Shown in pieces: positions 37,969 to 47,409 of a stretch of 64,000 nt of DNA. Position 1 is the stretch's first letter. Each line of letters begins with the position of its first letter. The stretch comes from Clostridiaceae bacterium (GTDB taxonomy: Bacteria; Bacillota; Clostridia; Lachnospirales; Lachnospiraceae). The stretch is from assembly GCA_910574345.1 (NCBI GenBank), contig CAJSZV010000005.1, positions 184,903 through 248,902 of the forward strand, given 5' to 3'. The notes beneath the pieces are model-generated. The model ran no database searches, had not been told where the DNA came from, and saw nothing but the letters and a program-made list of their open reading frames with translations. A program made the translations under genes and the position numbers.

Positions 37969-39303
37969 ATGGGTATGTTCACACATAAAAAAAGAAATTT
38001 TACATCCTTTCAGATCATTATCTTTGGTTTTTCCGGTGTCATACTGCTTGGAACATTCCTTTTGATGCTTCCTTTTTCCAGACAGGAAGGAATCCCGGCA
38101 CCCTTTTTGGACGCCCTGTTTACCTCAACCTCCGCTGTCTGTGTCACCGGCCTTGTTCTTCACGATACGGCTTCTTATTGGTCTTCTTTCGGACATCTGA
38201 TCCTTATGCTTCTAATTCAGATCGGAGGCATGGGAGTTATTACCGTAGCGGCATCCTTTTCTATGATTTCCGGCAGAAAGATTTCACTGATGCAGCGCAG
38301 TACCATGCAGGAGGCTATATCAGCCCCAAAGGTAGGAGGTATCGTCCGGCTGACAAACTTTATCGTAAAGATTACCCTGTTAATTGAATTATCAGGCGCT
38401 GTTGCCCTGGCCCCTGTATTCTGCCGGGATTTTGGAGTAAAAGGACTTTGGTTCGCCCTCTTTCACTCCGTATCCGCTTTCTGCAATGCCGGCTTTGACT
38501 TGATGGGCACAAAAGGAGCTTTCTCCTCCCTCACTGTCTATGCCGCTGAACCCACCGTCAATCTTACCATTATGCTTTTGATTATGGTAGGCGGCATTGG
38601 TTTTCTCACTTGGGACGACATTCGGGCAAATAAACTGCATTTACACAGGTATCGCATGCAAAGCAAAGTGATCCTCTGCACAACATTATTTTTGCTCATC
38701 ATTCCGGCAATCTACTTCTTCTTTTATGAATTTGCCGCTCTCGCCCCGGCTGAGCGAATATTGGCTTCTCTTTTTCAGTCAGTTACACCCAGAACCGCCG
38801 GGTTTAATACAATAGATTTAACATCCATGAAAGAGACCGGACAGTATATCATCATTTTACTCATGCTTATTGGAGGAAGTCCCGGTTCTACTGCCGGAGG
38901 AATGAAAACCACTACCATTGCAGTTCTCTCTGCCACGGCAATTTCCACATTCTGCCGGAAGGAACATACCCATTTCTTCGGACGCCGAATTGATGATGCG
39001 GTGGTCAAAAATGCATCAACGATTCTGCTCATGTATCTTGTACTGTTCTTTTTCGGCGCATTGGTTATCAGCCGTACAGAAGGGCTTCCAATGCTTACCT
39101 GCCTGTTTGAGACCGCCTCCGCAGTGGGGACGGTAGGGCTGACACTGGGGATTACGCCAAGTCTTGGCACAGCATCAAGAATCATTTTGATTCTCCTCAT
39201 GTTCTTTGGAAGAGTCGGCGGGCTGACTTTAATTTTTGCCGCGCTGTCCGGTTCCAAAAAAGAAATCACAAAATTTCCATTGGATAAAATAACCGTTGGA
39301 TAA
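37969..39303 (+). CDS. TrkH/KtrB-family potassium transporter
   Basis: 444 residues with the four pore-loop repeats of the family: TSTSAVCVTGL (~53), SVSAFCNAGFD (~176), SVTPRTAGFN (~273) and ETASAVGTVGLT (~382), each with the Gly that lines the K+ filter. It imports K+, normally gated by a cytosolic TrkA/KtrA ring, but no such gene is adjacent. AAGGAG precedes the ATG. It heads an apparent operon with a small membrane protein, kdpD and kdpE. Confidence 0.88.
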   Translation: MGMFTHKKRNFTSFQIIIFGFSGVILLGTFLLMLPFSRQEGIPAPFLDALFTSTSAVCVTGLVLHDTASYWSSFGHLILMLLIQIGGMGVITVAASFSMISGRKISLMQRSTMQEAISAPKVGGIVRLTNFIVKITLLIELSGAVALAPVFCRDFGVKGLWFALFHSVSAFCNAGFDLMGTKGAFSSLTVYAAEPTVNLTIMLLIMVGGIGFLTWDDIRANKLHLHRYRMQSKVILCTTLFLLIIPAIYFFFYEFAALAPAERILASLFQSVTPRTAGFNTIDLTSMKETGQYIIILLMLIGGSPGSTAGGMKTTTIAVLSATAISTFCRKEHTHFFGRRIDDAVVKNASTILLMYLVLFFFGALVISRTEGLPMLTCLFETASAVGTVGLTLGITPSLGTASRIILILLMFFGRVGGLTLIFAALSGSKKEITKFPLDKITVG

Positions 39304-39382
39304 AGGAGAAATCAGTCATATGAAATCAATACTTTTTTCGCAGCTGAAACAAAGTTATCTGTCAAAGATCGGAGGAAAAACT

Positions 39383-39634
39383 ATGCGGGATTTATTACTT
39401 CTGGCAGTTGTAGCCATACTATTTACCGGAGGCTGGTTCCTTATGAAGAAGCTGGATCTCTTTCTGGAAATGAATTGCGGGATGCAGGACTTGGAATCTC
39501 TGCCCTGCGAAGACAATCTTATCATCCATAAATCGAATACAGATTTTTTATCTGAAAGTGTTGATATTCCTACCGATATGCGATATAACGTCAAGGGAGG
39601 AATGACTGTCACATGGAAAAGCACGGGAAGTTAA
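39383..39634 (+). CDS. Small single-helix membrane protein between trkH and kdpD
   Basis: 83 residues: hydrophobic helix LLLLAVVAILFTGGWFLM at ~4-21, then a short acidic cytosolic tail with Cys, DFLSESVDIPTDMRYN and a C-terminal WKSTGS. It is not recognised. The ATG at 39383 is chosen for GGAGG with 7 nt spacing; earlier in-frame starts (39320, 39296) are weaker. It overlaps kdpD by 22 nt, so coupling with the K+ sensing system is likely. A TrkA/KtrA-like RCK domain is absent. Confidence 0.65.
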   Translation: MRDLLLLAVVAILFTGGWFLMKKLDLFLEMNCGMQDLESLPCEDNLIIHKSNTDFLSESVDIPTDMRYNVKGGMTVTWKSTGS

Positions 39635-42243
39635 AAATATTTTTTGGTTATGCCCCCGGAGTCGGAAAAACTTATGCCATGCTTAAAGCTGCGCACCAGG
39701 CCAAAGAACGAGGAATTGATGTTGCGGCAGGATATATAAAACCTCATGGATGTCCTGAGACGAAAGCCTTGCTTTGGGGCTTGGAACAGATTCCGGTTCA
39801 GTCAGTTCCATATAAGGGGAGCTGTAACGGAGAGTTTGACATTGATTCAGCATTAAAAAGGAAACCGCAGCTCATATTGATTGATGAGTTTGCTCATACC
39901 AATGCAGAAGGCAGCCGCCATGTCAAACGCTATCAGGATGTTCAGGAATTATTAAATGCCGGTATTGATGTCTATACAACCGTCAATGTTCAGCATATTG
40001 AAAGCCTGAATGATACGGTTGCATCCATCACCGGAATCTTAGTAACGGAGCGTATCCCGGATTCTGTTTTTGATCAAGCGGACCAAGTGGAATTGGTGGA
40101 CATAGAGCCGGAAGAACTTCTTGAGCGATTATCCGGCAGCCATGTCCATTGGAAAGACAAGGCAGAACCGGGAACCGCCAATTTTTTTACTGTGGAGAAT
40201 CTGACTGCTCTGCGTGAAATCGCCCTGAGGCGCTGCGCTGACAGAGTGAATCTTTTAAAGGAAAGCGTCAGCCACCAAAGCCACAGCGATTACCATACCG
40301 AAGAACATATTTTGGTATGCCTTTCCTCCTCTCCCTCCAACGCGAAAATTATCCGTACTGCCGCAAGAATGGCCAGAGCTTTTCGAGGAACTTTTTCCGC
40401 TCTTTTTGTGGAGACGCCTGGTTTTTCTTCCATGATTGAGGCGGATAAGAAAAGGCTTCGGGAAAATATGCGTCTGGCCCAGCAGCTCGGCGCAGTCATT
40501 GAGACCATATATGGGGAGGATGTTCCCTATCAGATCGCTGAGTTTGCAAGACTTTCCGGAGTCTCCAAAATCGTCATAGGGCGCAGTATGGCAACCAGAA
40601 AAAGCATATTCAGCAAGCCTACTTTGACAGAACGCCTGATCATCGCCGCACCTAAGCTGGATATTCACATTATTCCCGATGCCAATGCCGAAAGCAGCTA
40701 TTCCTCTGCGAAAATAAAAATGCCCGCTGCCATACCTATGCGGGATATTACAAAGAGTATCCTGGTGCAGCTGGCTGCAACCTTGATCGGTTATCTTTTC
40801 TATTCCTTCGGAATTACTGAGGCAAATATTATTGCTGTCTATATTTTTGGCGTTTTGGTTACTTCCATCATCACTACAAGCTATCTCTGCGGAATTGTAA
40901 CCTCCCTTATAAGCGTATTGGTATTTAATTTCTTCTTTACCATTCCACGCTTTACCTTTCATTTTAATGATCCGGATTACCCGGTAACATTCACAATTAT
41001 GTTCATGGTAGCGCTTTTAACCGGCTCTCTTGCCACAAAGCTGAAAGACAATGCCAAACAGTCTGCCCACGCTGCATTTCGGACAAAGGTTCTGTTTGAG
41101 ACAAATCAGCTTCTTCAGAGAGAACCGGATGAACCATCCGTCTTAAATGCGGCTGCCGGCCAGCTTACCAAGCTGTTGAAAAGAGATCTGGTTATCTATC
41201 CGTCTGTTGGAAAGGATTTGGGATCGCCTAGTGTCTATCGAACAGAAGACAGTGATCAGTGCAGCTTAGTTTCTCAAAAGGAACGGGAAGCAGCTTCATG
41301 GGTCTTTCGAAACAATAAACATGCAGGCGCTACAACAGATACGTTATCCAATGCCAAATGCCTGTATTTAGCAATCCGGGCAGGTCATGAAGCATATGGT
41401 GTAGTGGGAATTTCCATGGATGAAACTCCTCTTGATTCTTTTGAAAACAGCGTTTTATTATCTATCCTCGGAGAATGTGCCCTGACCCTTGAGAACATTA
41501 AAAATGCCAGAGAAAAAGAGGAAGCGGCAATCCTTGCAAAAAATGAACAGCTTCGGGCAAACCTGCTCCGGGCAATCTCCCATGATCTGCGCACGCCCCT
41601 GACCTCCATCTCCGGAAATGCCAGTAATCTCTTAACCAACTATCAAAAGATGGAGGACAGCATCAGGGAACAGACTTTCACAGATATCTATGATGATTCT
41701 ATGTGGCTGATCAACCTGGTAGAAAATCTGCTGGCGATCACCAGAATTGAAGGGGGACAGGTCAAACTAACCAGAACTGTGGAATTAATAGAAGAAGTAA
41801 TCGCCGAAGCCCTGCGTCATATCAACCGCAAAAGTAAAGAACATACCATTCATGTTATTTCCCCCCAGGATTTGCTGCTGGCTCTTATTGATGCGAAACT
41901 CATTGTTCAGGTTATCATTAACCTGGTGGACAACGCCATTAAATACACACCTGTTGGTTCAATTATAGAAATCCACCTGGAAAAGAAAGATAACTGGATC
42001 GTGGTATCTGTCTCTGACAACGGCCCTGGAATTCCCGATGATCAGAAATCTCAGATTTTTGAAATGTTTTATACCGGAGCCAATAAAATCGCTGACAGCC
42101 GCAGAAGTCTGGGACTGGGACTTTCCTTGTGCAAATCCATTATTATGGCACATGGCGGTGCAATCTCTGTAACAGATAATCAGCCCCAGGGAGCTGTCTT
42201 CACATTTACATTACCATCGGAGGAGGTTAAACTGAATGAATAA
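39613..42243 (+). CDS. kdpD: Potassium-responsive sensor histidine kinase KdpD
   Basis: 876 residues, the full KdpD architecture: N-terminal KdpD ATP-binding domain with Walker A GYAPGVGKT (~12) and IDEFAHTN, a universal-stress-protein-like domain (~230-355), four short membrane helices (~395-480), a GAF-like region, and HisKA with His in AISHDLRTPLTS (~655). HATPase motifs are DNAIKYTPVG, DNGPGIP and LGLGLSLCKSI. It senses K+ and ionic strength and phosphorylates KdpE. Its genomic partner here is TrkH rather than KdpFABC. Confidence 0.9.
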   Translation: MEKHGKLKIFFGYAPGVGKTYAMLKAAHQAKERGIDVAAGYIKPHGCPETKALLWGLEQIPVQSVPYKGSCNGEFDIDSALKRKPQLILIDEFAHTNAEGSRHVKRYQDVQELLNAGIDVYTTVNVQHIESLNDTVASITGILVTERIPDSVFDQADQVELVDIEPEELLERLSGSHVHWKDKAEPGTANFFTVENLTALREIALRRCADRVNLLKESVSHQSHSDYHTEEHILVCLSSSPSNAKIIRTAARMARAFRGTFSALFVETPGFSSMIEADKKRLRENMRLAQQLGAVIETIYGEDVPYQIAEFARLSGVSKIVIGRSMATRKSIFSKPTLTERLIIAAPKLDIHIIPDANAESSYSSAKIKMPAAIPMRDITKSILVQLAATLIGYLFYSFGITEANIIAVYIFGVLVTSIITTSYLCGIVTSLISVLVFNFFFTIPRFTFHFNDPDYPVTFTIMFMVALLTGSLATKLKDNAKQSAHAAFRTKVLFETNQLLQREPDEPSVLNAAAGQLTKLLKRDLVIYPSVGKDLGSPSVYRTEDSDQCSLVSQKEREAASWVFRNNKHAGATTDTLSNAKCLYLAIRAGHEAYGVVGISMDETPLDSFENSVLLSILGECALTLENIKNAREKEEAAILAKNEQLRANLLRAISHDLRTPLTSISGNASNLLTNYQKMEDSIREQTFTDIYDDSMWLINLVENLLAITRIEGGQVKLTRTVELIEEVIAEALRHINRKSKEHTIHVISPQDLLLALIDAKLIVQVIINLVDNAIKYTPVGSIIEIHLEKKDNWIVVSVSDNGPGIPDDQKSQIFEMFYTGANKIADSRRSLGLGLSLCKSIIMAHGGAISVTDNQPQGAVFTFTLPSEEVKLNE

Positions 42244-42937
42244 ACCTTTAATATTAGTTGTGGAAGATGATCCGCCTATCCGCAACCTGATTACGACAAC
42301 ATTAAAAACCAACGATTACCGGTATTTAATTGCTGCCAATGGAGAAACTGCTATTTTGGAAGCCTCTTCTCATAATCCTGATATTGTTCTCCTAGATTTA
42401 GGCCTCCCGGATATAGACGGCGTACAAGTTATCCGTACAATTCGTTCCTGGTCCAATCTTCCCATTATTGTCATCAGTGCCAGAAGTGAGGACAATGATA
42501 AAATTGAAGCTTTAGATGCGGGCGCAGACGACTATCTGACAAAACCCTTCTCTGTAGAAGAGCTGCTGGCAAGACTGCGCGTAACCCAGCGCAGGCTCTC
42601 TTTTATGAGTGCAGAAATGCGGTCAGCCAGTTCCAAATTTGTAAACGGAAAACTTCAGATTGATTATACCGGCAGATGTGCCTGTCTGGACAATCAGGAA
42701 CTGCATCTGACTCCTATTGAATATAAACTTCTGTGCCTGCTCTCCAAAAATGTAGGAAAGGTATTAACCCATACCTTTATCACACAAAATATCTGGGGCA
42801 GGAGCTGGGATAATGATGTGGCGTCTCTGCGTGTCTTTATGGCTACCCTTCGGAAAAAGCTGGAACCGGAACCAGAGTCGCCCCAATATATCCAGACACA
42901 TATCGGGATCGGATACCGTATGATGAAGGTGGAATGA
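42236..42937 (+). CDS. kdpE: KdpE-type response regulator (OmpR family)
   Basis: 233 residues: receiver with VVEDDPPIRN (~9), phospho-Asp in IVLLDLGLPDIDG (~53) and LTKPFS, then a winged-helix DNA-binding domain with LTPIEYKLLCLLSKN and HIGIGYRMMKVE at the end. It overlaps kdpD by 8 nt. It presumably controls K+ uptake genes, possibly this operon. Confidence 0.9.
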   Translation: MNKPLILVVEDDPPIRNLITTTLKTNDYRYLIAANGETAILEASSHNPDIVLLDLGLPDIDGVQVIRTIRSWSNLPIIVISARSEDNDKIEALDAGADDYLTKPFSVEELLARLRVTQRRLSFMSAEMRSASSKFVNGKLQIDYTGRCACLDNQELHLTPIEYKLLCLLSKNVGKVLTHTFITQNIWGRSWDNDVASLRVFMATLRKKLEPEPESPQYIQTHIGIGYRMMKVE

Positions 42938-42945
42938 CTTTATAA

Positions 42946-42964
42946 GCCGCCGGCATACGGCGGC
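42946..42964. terminator. GC-rich hairpin after kdpE
   Basis: GCCGCCG and CGGCGGC pair around a 5 nt loop 9 nt past the kdpE stop. No T run follows on the plus strand, so termination efficiency is uncertain. Confidence 0.45.
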
Positions 42965-43023
42965 TCCGGGAAGATAAGCGGCGGGTCTGAATACAAAGCA
43001 GTTAAACCCTTATTACATAGGTT

Positions 43024-43691
43024 TTAGATTTTTATTGAGTCTGTCCACCATCCAGACAATCCGCTTTTCCGACCATTTGCTGTTCTCTCTGCGCAGAGAA
43101 AAATACTTTTTAATGGAAGCGGCGTACCGGTAAGCTCAATACTGGCATCCGCTAACATATTCAGCATTTCATCCATTTCAGAAAAATCGATTTCCTGTTC
43201 ATATTCCTCAAATTCTTCAAAATCCAGCCGCCCACCACAGGTAGCGACCACTTCATCAAAAGAGTAGAAAGCCATGTGAGTATCTGCCATTCACAGGTTT
43301 TTCCCCAGGAGATATCTACGAAGTTCCTGGAAAATTCTGCCTGTGCCTCGGTTATTTCTTCTCCCACATTATAATCAAGGGCAGCGGCATAAAGGTTATT
43401 GGCAAAGTCCTGAAAATCGCAGACTTCTTTCTTTCCTTCCAGATAATCCCAAAGAGGATCCATCGCCTTCTGAAGAATAACCGGAACCATCCTGCCCTGA
43501 TTTGCCAGACCCTGGCTAAGTGTGTACATATATGGTTCCAGAATTAAAAGATTCCCCAAAAGCCGTGTATGACTGCCGCTGTCTGCCAAAGCATCTTCAG
43601 CCATATCCTGATAGCCCCAGCTTTCTACTTCATCTTGGTAAGCCGCAAGATTTTCTATGATTTTACCATAGCCCACGTTGGCTGACAACAA
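43024..43691 (-). pseudogene. Frameshifted gene of unknown function
   Basis: The frame from 43691 encodes ~130 sensible residues (MLSANVGYGKIIENLAAY to WGKTCEW). It then continues properly in another frame (MADTHMAFYSFDEVV, then an acidic stretch) from about 43290 down to 43024. One indel near 43285-43300 explains both. The family is not recognised; the acidic, helix-rich composition resembles small immunity-type proteins, but no motif supports that. Confidence 0.5.
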
Positions 43692-43770
43692 AAATAGGTT
43701 CTTTTACTCCAAAACAGGAGAAGGTGATATCATTCATCAGTATGTAACATTTACCAGGGTATGCCAGTAA

Positions 43771-43941
43771 CAAGTGTCAATCTATGGAAGAACCAGAAAA
43801 GCCATACAGGAAGCAATCTGTATCTGCAAAAACAGAAATGTGCTGAAAGATTATCTTGAAAGTAAGGAAAAGGAGGTTGTCAATATGATGATGGAGTTAT
43901 ATGATCAGGAAGAAGTTATGCGCTCTTATGTCAAAAGCTAA
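43771..43941 (+). pseudogene. C-terminal remnant of a Rpn/PD-(D/E)XK nuclease-family transposase
   Basis: An open frame after an in-frame TAA at 43768 reads IYGRTRKAIQEAICICKN, then NVLKDYLESKEKEVVNMMME and YDQEEVMRSYVKS. This matches the C-terminal tail typical of recombination-promoting nuclease (Rpn) transposases (CI..N.L..YL....EV..M...YDQEE). The catalytic domain is missing. Confidence 0.65.
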
Positions 43942-43996
43942 GCCGCCGGGATAGAATAGGCATGAAAATATGTCTGCTTTTCGACGGCTTTTTTCT
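43940..43996 (+). terminator. Possible terminator of the Rpn remnant
   Basis: AGCCGCCG (43940-43947) can pair with CGACGGCT with one mismatch, followed by a T6 run (43989-43996). The loop is long (~35 nt), so it may be a relic. Confidence 0.35.
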
Positions 43997-44043
43997 TTGC
44001 CGTCGTCCGGCAGATTGCATTTTTATTCGACTAAATGGTGTGG

Positions 44044-44730
44044 TTATTGAAGTTGTCCGTCACTTACGGTGATGACACGGCTGCTGCTTTTCGCCGCTTC
44101 CGGTGAATGAGTAACCATGATAATGGTCTGTCCGCGTTCCTTGTTGATACGCTGCAGCAAACTCATTATCTCTGCTCCTGTATGACTATCGAGGTTTCCC
44201 GTCGGTTCGTCTGCAAACAGGATTTCGGGATTTCCAATTAGTGCGCGGGCGATTGCCACACGCTGCTGTTGTCCCCCGGACAATTCGCGGGGGGTATGCC
44301 CTCGTTTGTCCCATAAGCCGACTACCTCTAAAATATCTTTCAGCGGTTTTTTGTAGTCCCGCATTTTCTTTCCGTCCAGCAAAAGCGGAAGCATGATATT
44401 TTCTGCCACATTCAAGTTGGGGATAAGGTTGTAAAACTGAAAAACAAATCCAATATTCTGCCGCCTTATCCGGCTCATTTTTTCATCATTGAATTTTGAA
44501 ATATCCATGCCGTTTATAAAGACAGAGCCGCTTGTAGGTACATCAAGCCCTCCGAGAATATAAAGCAGCGTACTTTTTCCAGAGCCGGACTGTCCCATGA
44601 TGGAAACAAATTCACCCTGTATCACTTTCAGCGATATGTTTTTAAGCACTCTTGTTTTGGTATCACCAAGCTGAAAGTCCTTAATTATATTTTTGCCCTC
44701 AATGGCAGCTTCCTCTGTTAATATATTCAT
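44044..44730 (-). CDS. ABC transporter ATP-binding protein (LolD/MacB/BceA-like)
   Basis: 228 residues with all ATPase motifs: Walker [10 protein letters not shown] (~47), Q-loop [10 protein letters not shown], signature [15 protein letters not shown] (~146), Walker [14 protein letters not shown], and the switch His in VTHSPE. It energises the FtsX-type permease encoded 14 nt upstream. The upstream two-component system suggests a peptide-antibiotic or envelope-stress exporter. Confidence 0.9.
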   Translation of the reverse strand: MNILTEEAAIEGKNIIKDFQLGDTKTRVLKNISLKVIQGEFVSIMGQSGSGKSTLLYILGGLDVPTSGSVFINGMDISKFNDEKMSRIRRQNIGFVFQFYNLIPNLNVAENIMLPLLLDGKKMRDYKKPLKDILEVVGLWDKRGHTPRELSGGQQQRVAIARALIGNPEILFADEPTGNLDSHTGAEIMSLLQRINKERGQTIIMVTHSPEAAKSSSRVITVSDGQLQ

Positions 44731-44744
44731 TTGGCAAGCCCTCC

Positions 44745-47228
44745 TTACTCAAATTTTATTTCTTCCACCAGTTTCATTTTTCGGCTTTTGAAAATTGGTA
44801 CTATGGAGCCAAGCAGGGTGACGATAATTCCTAATGTCCCCGCAACGAGAAATGTCCAAATGTCCAGTTCCGGTGTCATTGAAATTTGGGGTCCCGCAAC
44901 AAGGAAAATAGTCTGTATTTCCATGTAAGAAACAACAATAGCAATGACAGCACCCATAAGCCCGGAAGAAAAGCCCTCTATCAGTGTCATCTTTCTGTTT
45001 TGACGGTTACTTAGTCCAATGGATTTATACATGGCAATGGTGCGCCGCTTTTGTATATAGTTGATTAAAAGGTTATTGATAACGCCGACAGTCGCAAGCA
45101 ACAGGATAAAATAGGTCATGCTGTGCATTGGCTGTAAAAATGCGCCAACAGTTGCGAGCGCGTCGTTATTAAATTCCTCCACGGTACGGCTCCAATTTGA
45201 GGTTTCCCCAAACAAAGCCCGTATCTGTACCATGATTGCGTCGGGGTCTGCGGCGGTATAAGCTAAAAGGTCATAGTCAGACGCGCCAAAGTCAGATACG
45301 GCGTACATAGATGGAATGACTGCTTCCACATCAGTTGCCCTTGATTTGAAACTGCCTGCCACTACATAGGAATTTCCGCTTGTTCCATTTGACAGCATAA
45401 TCCTATCGCCTATGGAAAAACCGCCCCGCTTCATGCAATCTTCGTTTATAATTACTGCCCGTTCACCAGAAGCAAAAGAGAGCGCAGCCTGTTCGCTCAT
45501 GAGACGATCCGTGTAATGAAGTGCAAACATGGAATTATACCATTCCAAATTATCCGTTCCCTCTAAACGGGAAATAGGTTCACTATTCCCCTGTACATTG
45601 TTCTTAAATACATAAAGAGGTAATACTTTTTCTGCTCCGTCCATCTCTTTTACCTGTTCCACAAATTCCGGATTCATGTGTCCGTCGGCAAAACCTTGAA
45701 GCTCTGCGCCATGAAATACGTCGCTGATATAAGTTGTCACAAAATTCCCCACTACACGGATTGCAATAATCGCTGATATGCTGATGAACAGCAGCGTAAT
45801 ATTCTGCGTGACATTCTTATTATCTTTCATGTTGCGGGCGGCAATCCTGCCCTCATTTCCTGCTGCCGCACCATAGAAGCGCTCCAATCCTGCGCTTGCT
45901 AGATTTGTGAAAACCGGTATCACAAGGATAGCAGCAGCAATCAGACCTGACAGGGAAAAACCACCCGCAAGATAAAGCATAGTGCCGGACGCAAAGCGCG
46001 GCAGCAAAGCGGACACGATAAACAATACAATCCCTATTCCGACAATCAGAGGACGCGGAATATACTTTTCCTCCGCCGTACCTAAGACAATATCTTTTAT
46101 CGGCAGTCGGCTTGCCCTGCAAACAGGCAGCCATGCCGAAAACAAAGACACGATCACCGCAACCGCAAAAGAAAGAATAACGCCGGGAACAGAGATAACA
46201 GCGGGGATTTCAATTCCCTGTGATAATGATTTGCCCATTCCCTGCAAAATGCCTTTTAATACAATCATACCAACAGGAATACCAATCAAACCGCCTGTGC
46301 AGCCGTAAAACAGGCTTTCCAAAAGCAGAATACAGGTTACGGTCTTTTCTGTCGCGCCGATACTGCGGAATGTGCCAATGATCGGTAAACGGTCTAAGGT
46401 AATGACTTTATAGCTGCTGTAAATGATAAAAATACTCATAGTTAATGAAAAGAAACTGATTAGAAAGAAAGGCATGGATTTCTGCCTTGCGTCGGCGGCT
46501 ATCTGCGCTTCATTAACAACCTCCGATACCCGGTACTTTCCGTTATCAAGAGCATTTTTCAGTTCAGAAATAAGATTGCCTGTTGTACTATTTGGGGCGG
46601 GTTCAATCAGAATTTCGCTGTAACCGTCCTCCCACCCCAAAACTTCTTTTATGGTTTCCAAAGGCAGAAGCGCTGTTGCGCCCCTTGTGTGACGCAGGAA
46701 AACTGTGTCATAAGCGGCAATTTCCGCTACTTCAAAATCTACTGGCGAGCCATTGATTTGCAAGGTAACAGTATCGCCTTTTTCTATGCCATATTTTGAT
46801 GTAAACCTGTCCGGCAAGATAATCTGATTGCCGGAAAATGCGGTAACTTCGCCGTCACCAATTAGCCGTGGTTTATTGATTTGATTTAATGCTTCCATAT
46901 CAGCCGCCAGGAGGTCAACCGTTTCATAGTATCCGTTTTCATGGTAAAGGGAAGTACCCTCTACAATTCCTGCTTTTGTCTGTATGTCTGGCAAGGCGGG
47001 AATATGGTCTGCATGAATACCGCCCTCCACACTCTGAACAGAAACAGTCGCACTCCCCGCCATTCCGCGCGCCATTTTCCGTTGTGCGCTTTCATAAGAA
47101 ACGCCAATAGAAAAGGAAATGAACAGAAGCATAGCAGACAGCAGGATTGAAAGAAGCATAACGAAAGTTCTTGCTTTACGCTCTTTTACGTTTGTTAAGA
47201 TATACTTTAGAATGATTTTCAAGTTCAC
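44745..47228 (-). CDS. Large ABC permease with two FtsX domains
   Basis: 827 residues with a helix at ~17-40, an extracytoplasmic region to ~255, an FtsX helix bundle ~255-420, a second extracytoplasmic domain ~480-690, and a final FtsX bundle ~700-815 (LINYIQKRRTIAMYKSIG). This mechanotransmission-type layout moves substrates within the envelope rather than across the inner membrane. Substrate is unknown. It is paired with the ATPase and preceded by its own terminator-separated regulator genes. Confidence 0.87.
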   Translation of the reverse strand: MNLKIILKYILTNVKERKARTFVMLLSILLSAMLLFISFSIGVSYESAQRKMARGMAGSATVSVQSVEGGIHADHIPALPDIQTKAGIVEGTSLYHENGYYETVDLLAADMEALNQINKPRLIGDGEVTAFSGNQIILPDRFTSKYGIEKGDTVTLQINGSPVDFEVAEIAAYDTVFLRHTRGATALLPLETIKEVLGWEDGYSEILIEPAPNSTTGNLISELKNALDNGKYRVSEVVNEAQIAADARQKSMPFFLISFFSLTMSIFIIYSSYKVITLDRLPIIGTFRSIGATEKTVTCILLLESLFYGCTGGLIGIPVGMIVLKGILQGMGKSLSQGIEIPAVISVPGVILSFAVAVIVSLFSAWLPVCRASRLPIKDIVLGTAEEKYIPRPLIVGIGIVLFIVSALLPRFASGTMLYLAGGFSLSGLIAAAILVIPVFTNLASAGLERFYGAAAGNEGRIAARNMKDNKNVTQNITLLFISISAIIAIRVVGNFVTTYISDVFHGAELQGFADGHMNPEFVEQVKEMDGAEKVLPLYVFKNNVQGNSEPISRLEGTDNLEWYNSMFALHYTDRLMSEQAALSFASGERAVIINEDCMKRGGFSIGDRIMLSNGTSGNSYVVAGSFKSRATDVEAVIPSMYAVSDFGASDYDLLAYTAADPDAIMVQIRALFGETSNWSRTVEEFNNDALATVGAFLQPMHSMTYFILLLATVGVINNLLINYIQKRRTIAMYKSIGLSNRQNRKMTLIEGFSSGLMGAVIAIVVSYMEIQTIFLVAGPQISMTPELDIWTFLVAGTLGIIVTLLGSIVPIFKSRKMKLVEEIKFE

Positions 47229-47331
47229 ACCTGCTTTCCATGCGTCATTTCAACGCATTTTCCATTGCTTTCAGAACGGTATCACTGGTAAGCGTTGCTT
47301 TTTCATGTTCCACCTCCTCGTATATAAGCAG

Positions 47332-47377
47332 AAAAAAGGCTGACCGTCACTACACTTAACATTGTAAACGGTCAACC
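47332..47377 (-). terminator. Terminator between the histidine kinase and ABC permease genes
   Basis: In the minus orientation GGTTGACCGT pairs with ACGGTCAGCC (G-T pair included) and is followed by TTTTTT. It ends the regulator transcript or acts as an attenuator ahead of the ABC genes, whose start lies ~105 nt further on. A 22-codon frame opening with GTG in a GGAGGTG context (47255-47311) lies between. Confidence 0.65.
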
Positions 47378-47409
47378 TTAATTAAATTTTTATCCTGCCT
47401 TAATTAACC

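Noticed and set aside
47119..47343. Plus-strand 74-codon frame between kinase and permease genes
   Set aside because: Mostly antisense to the permease 5' end and the terminator hairpin; no ribosome binding site.
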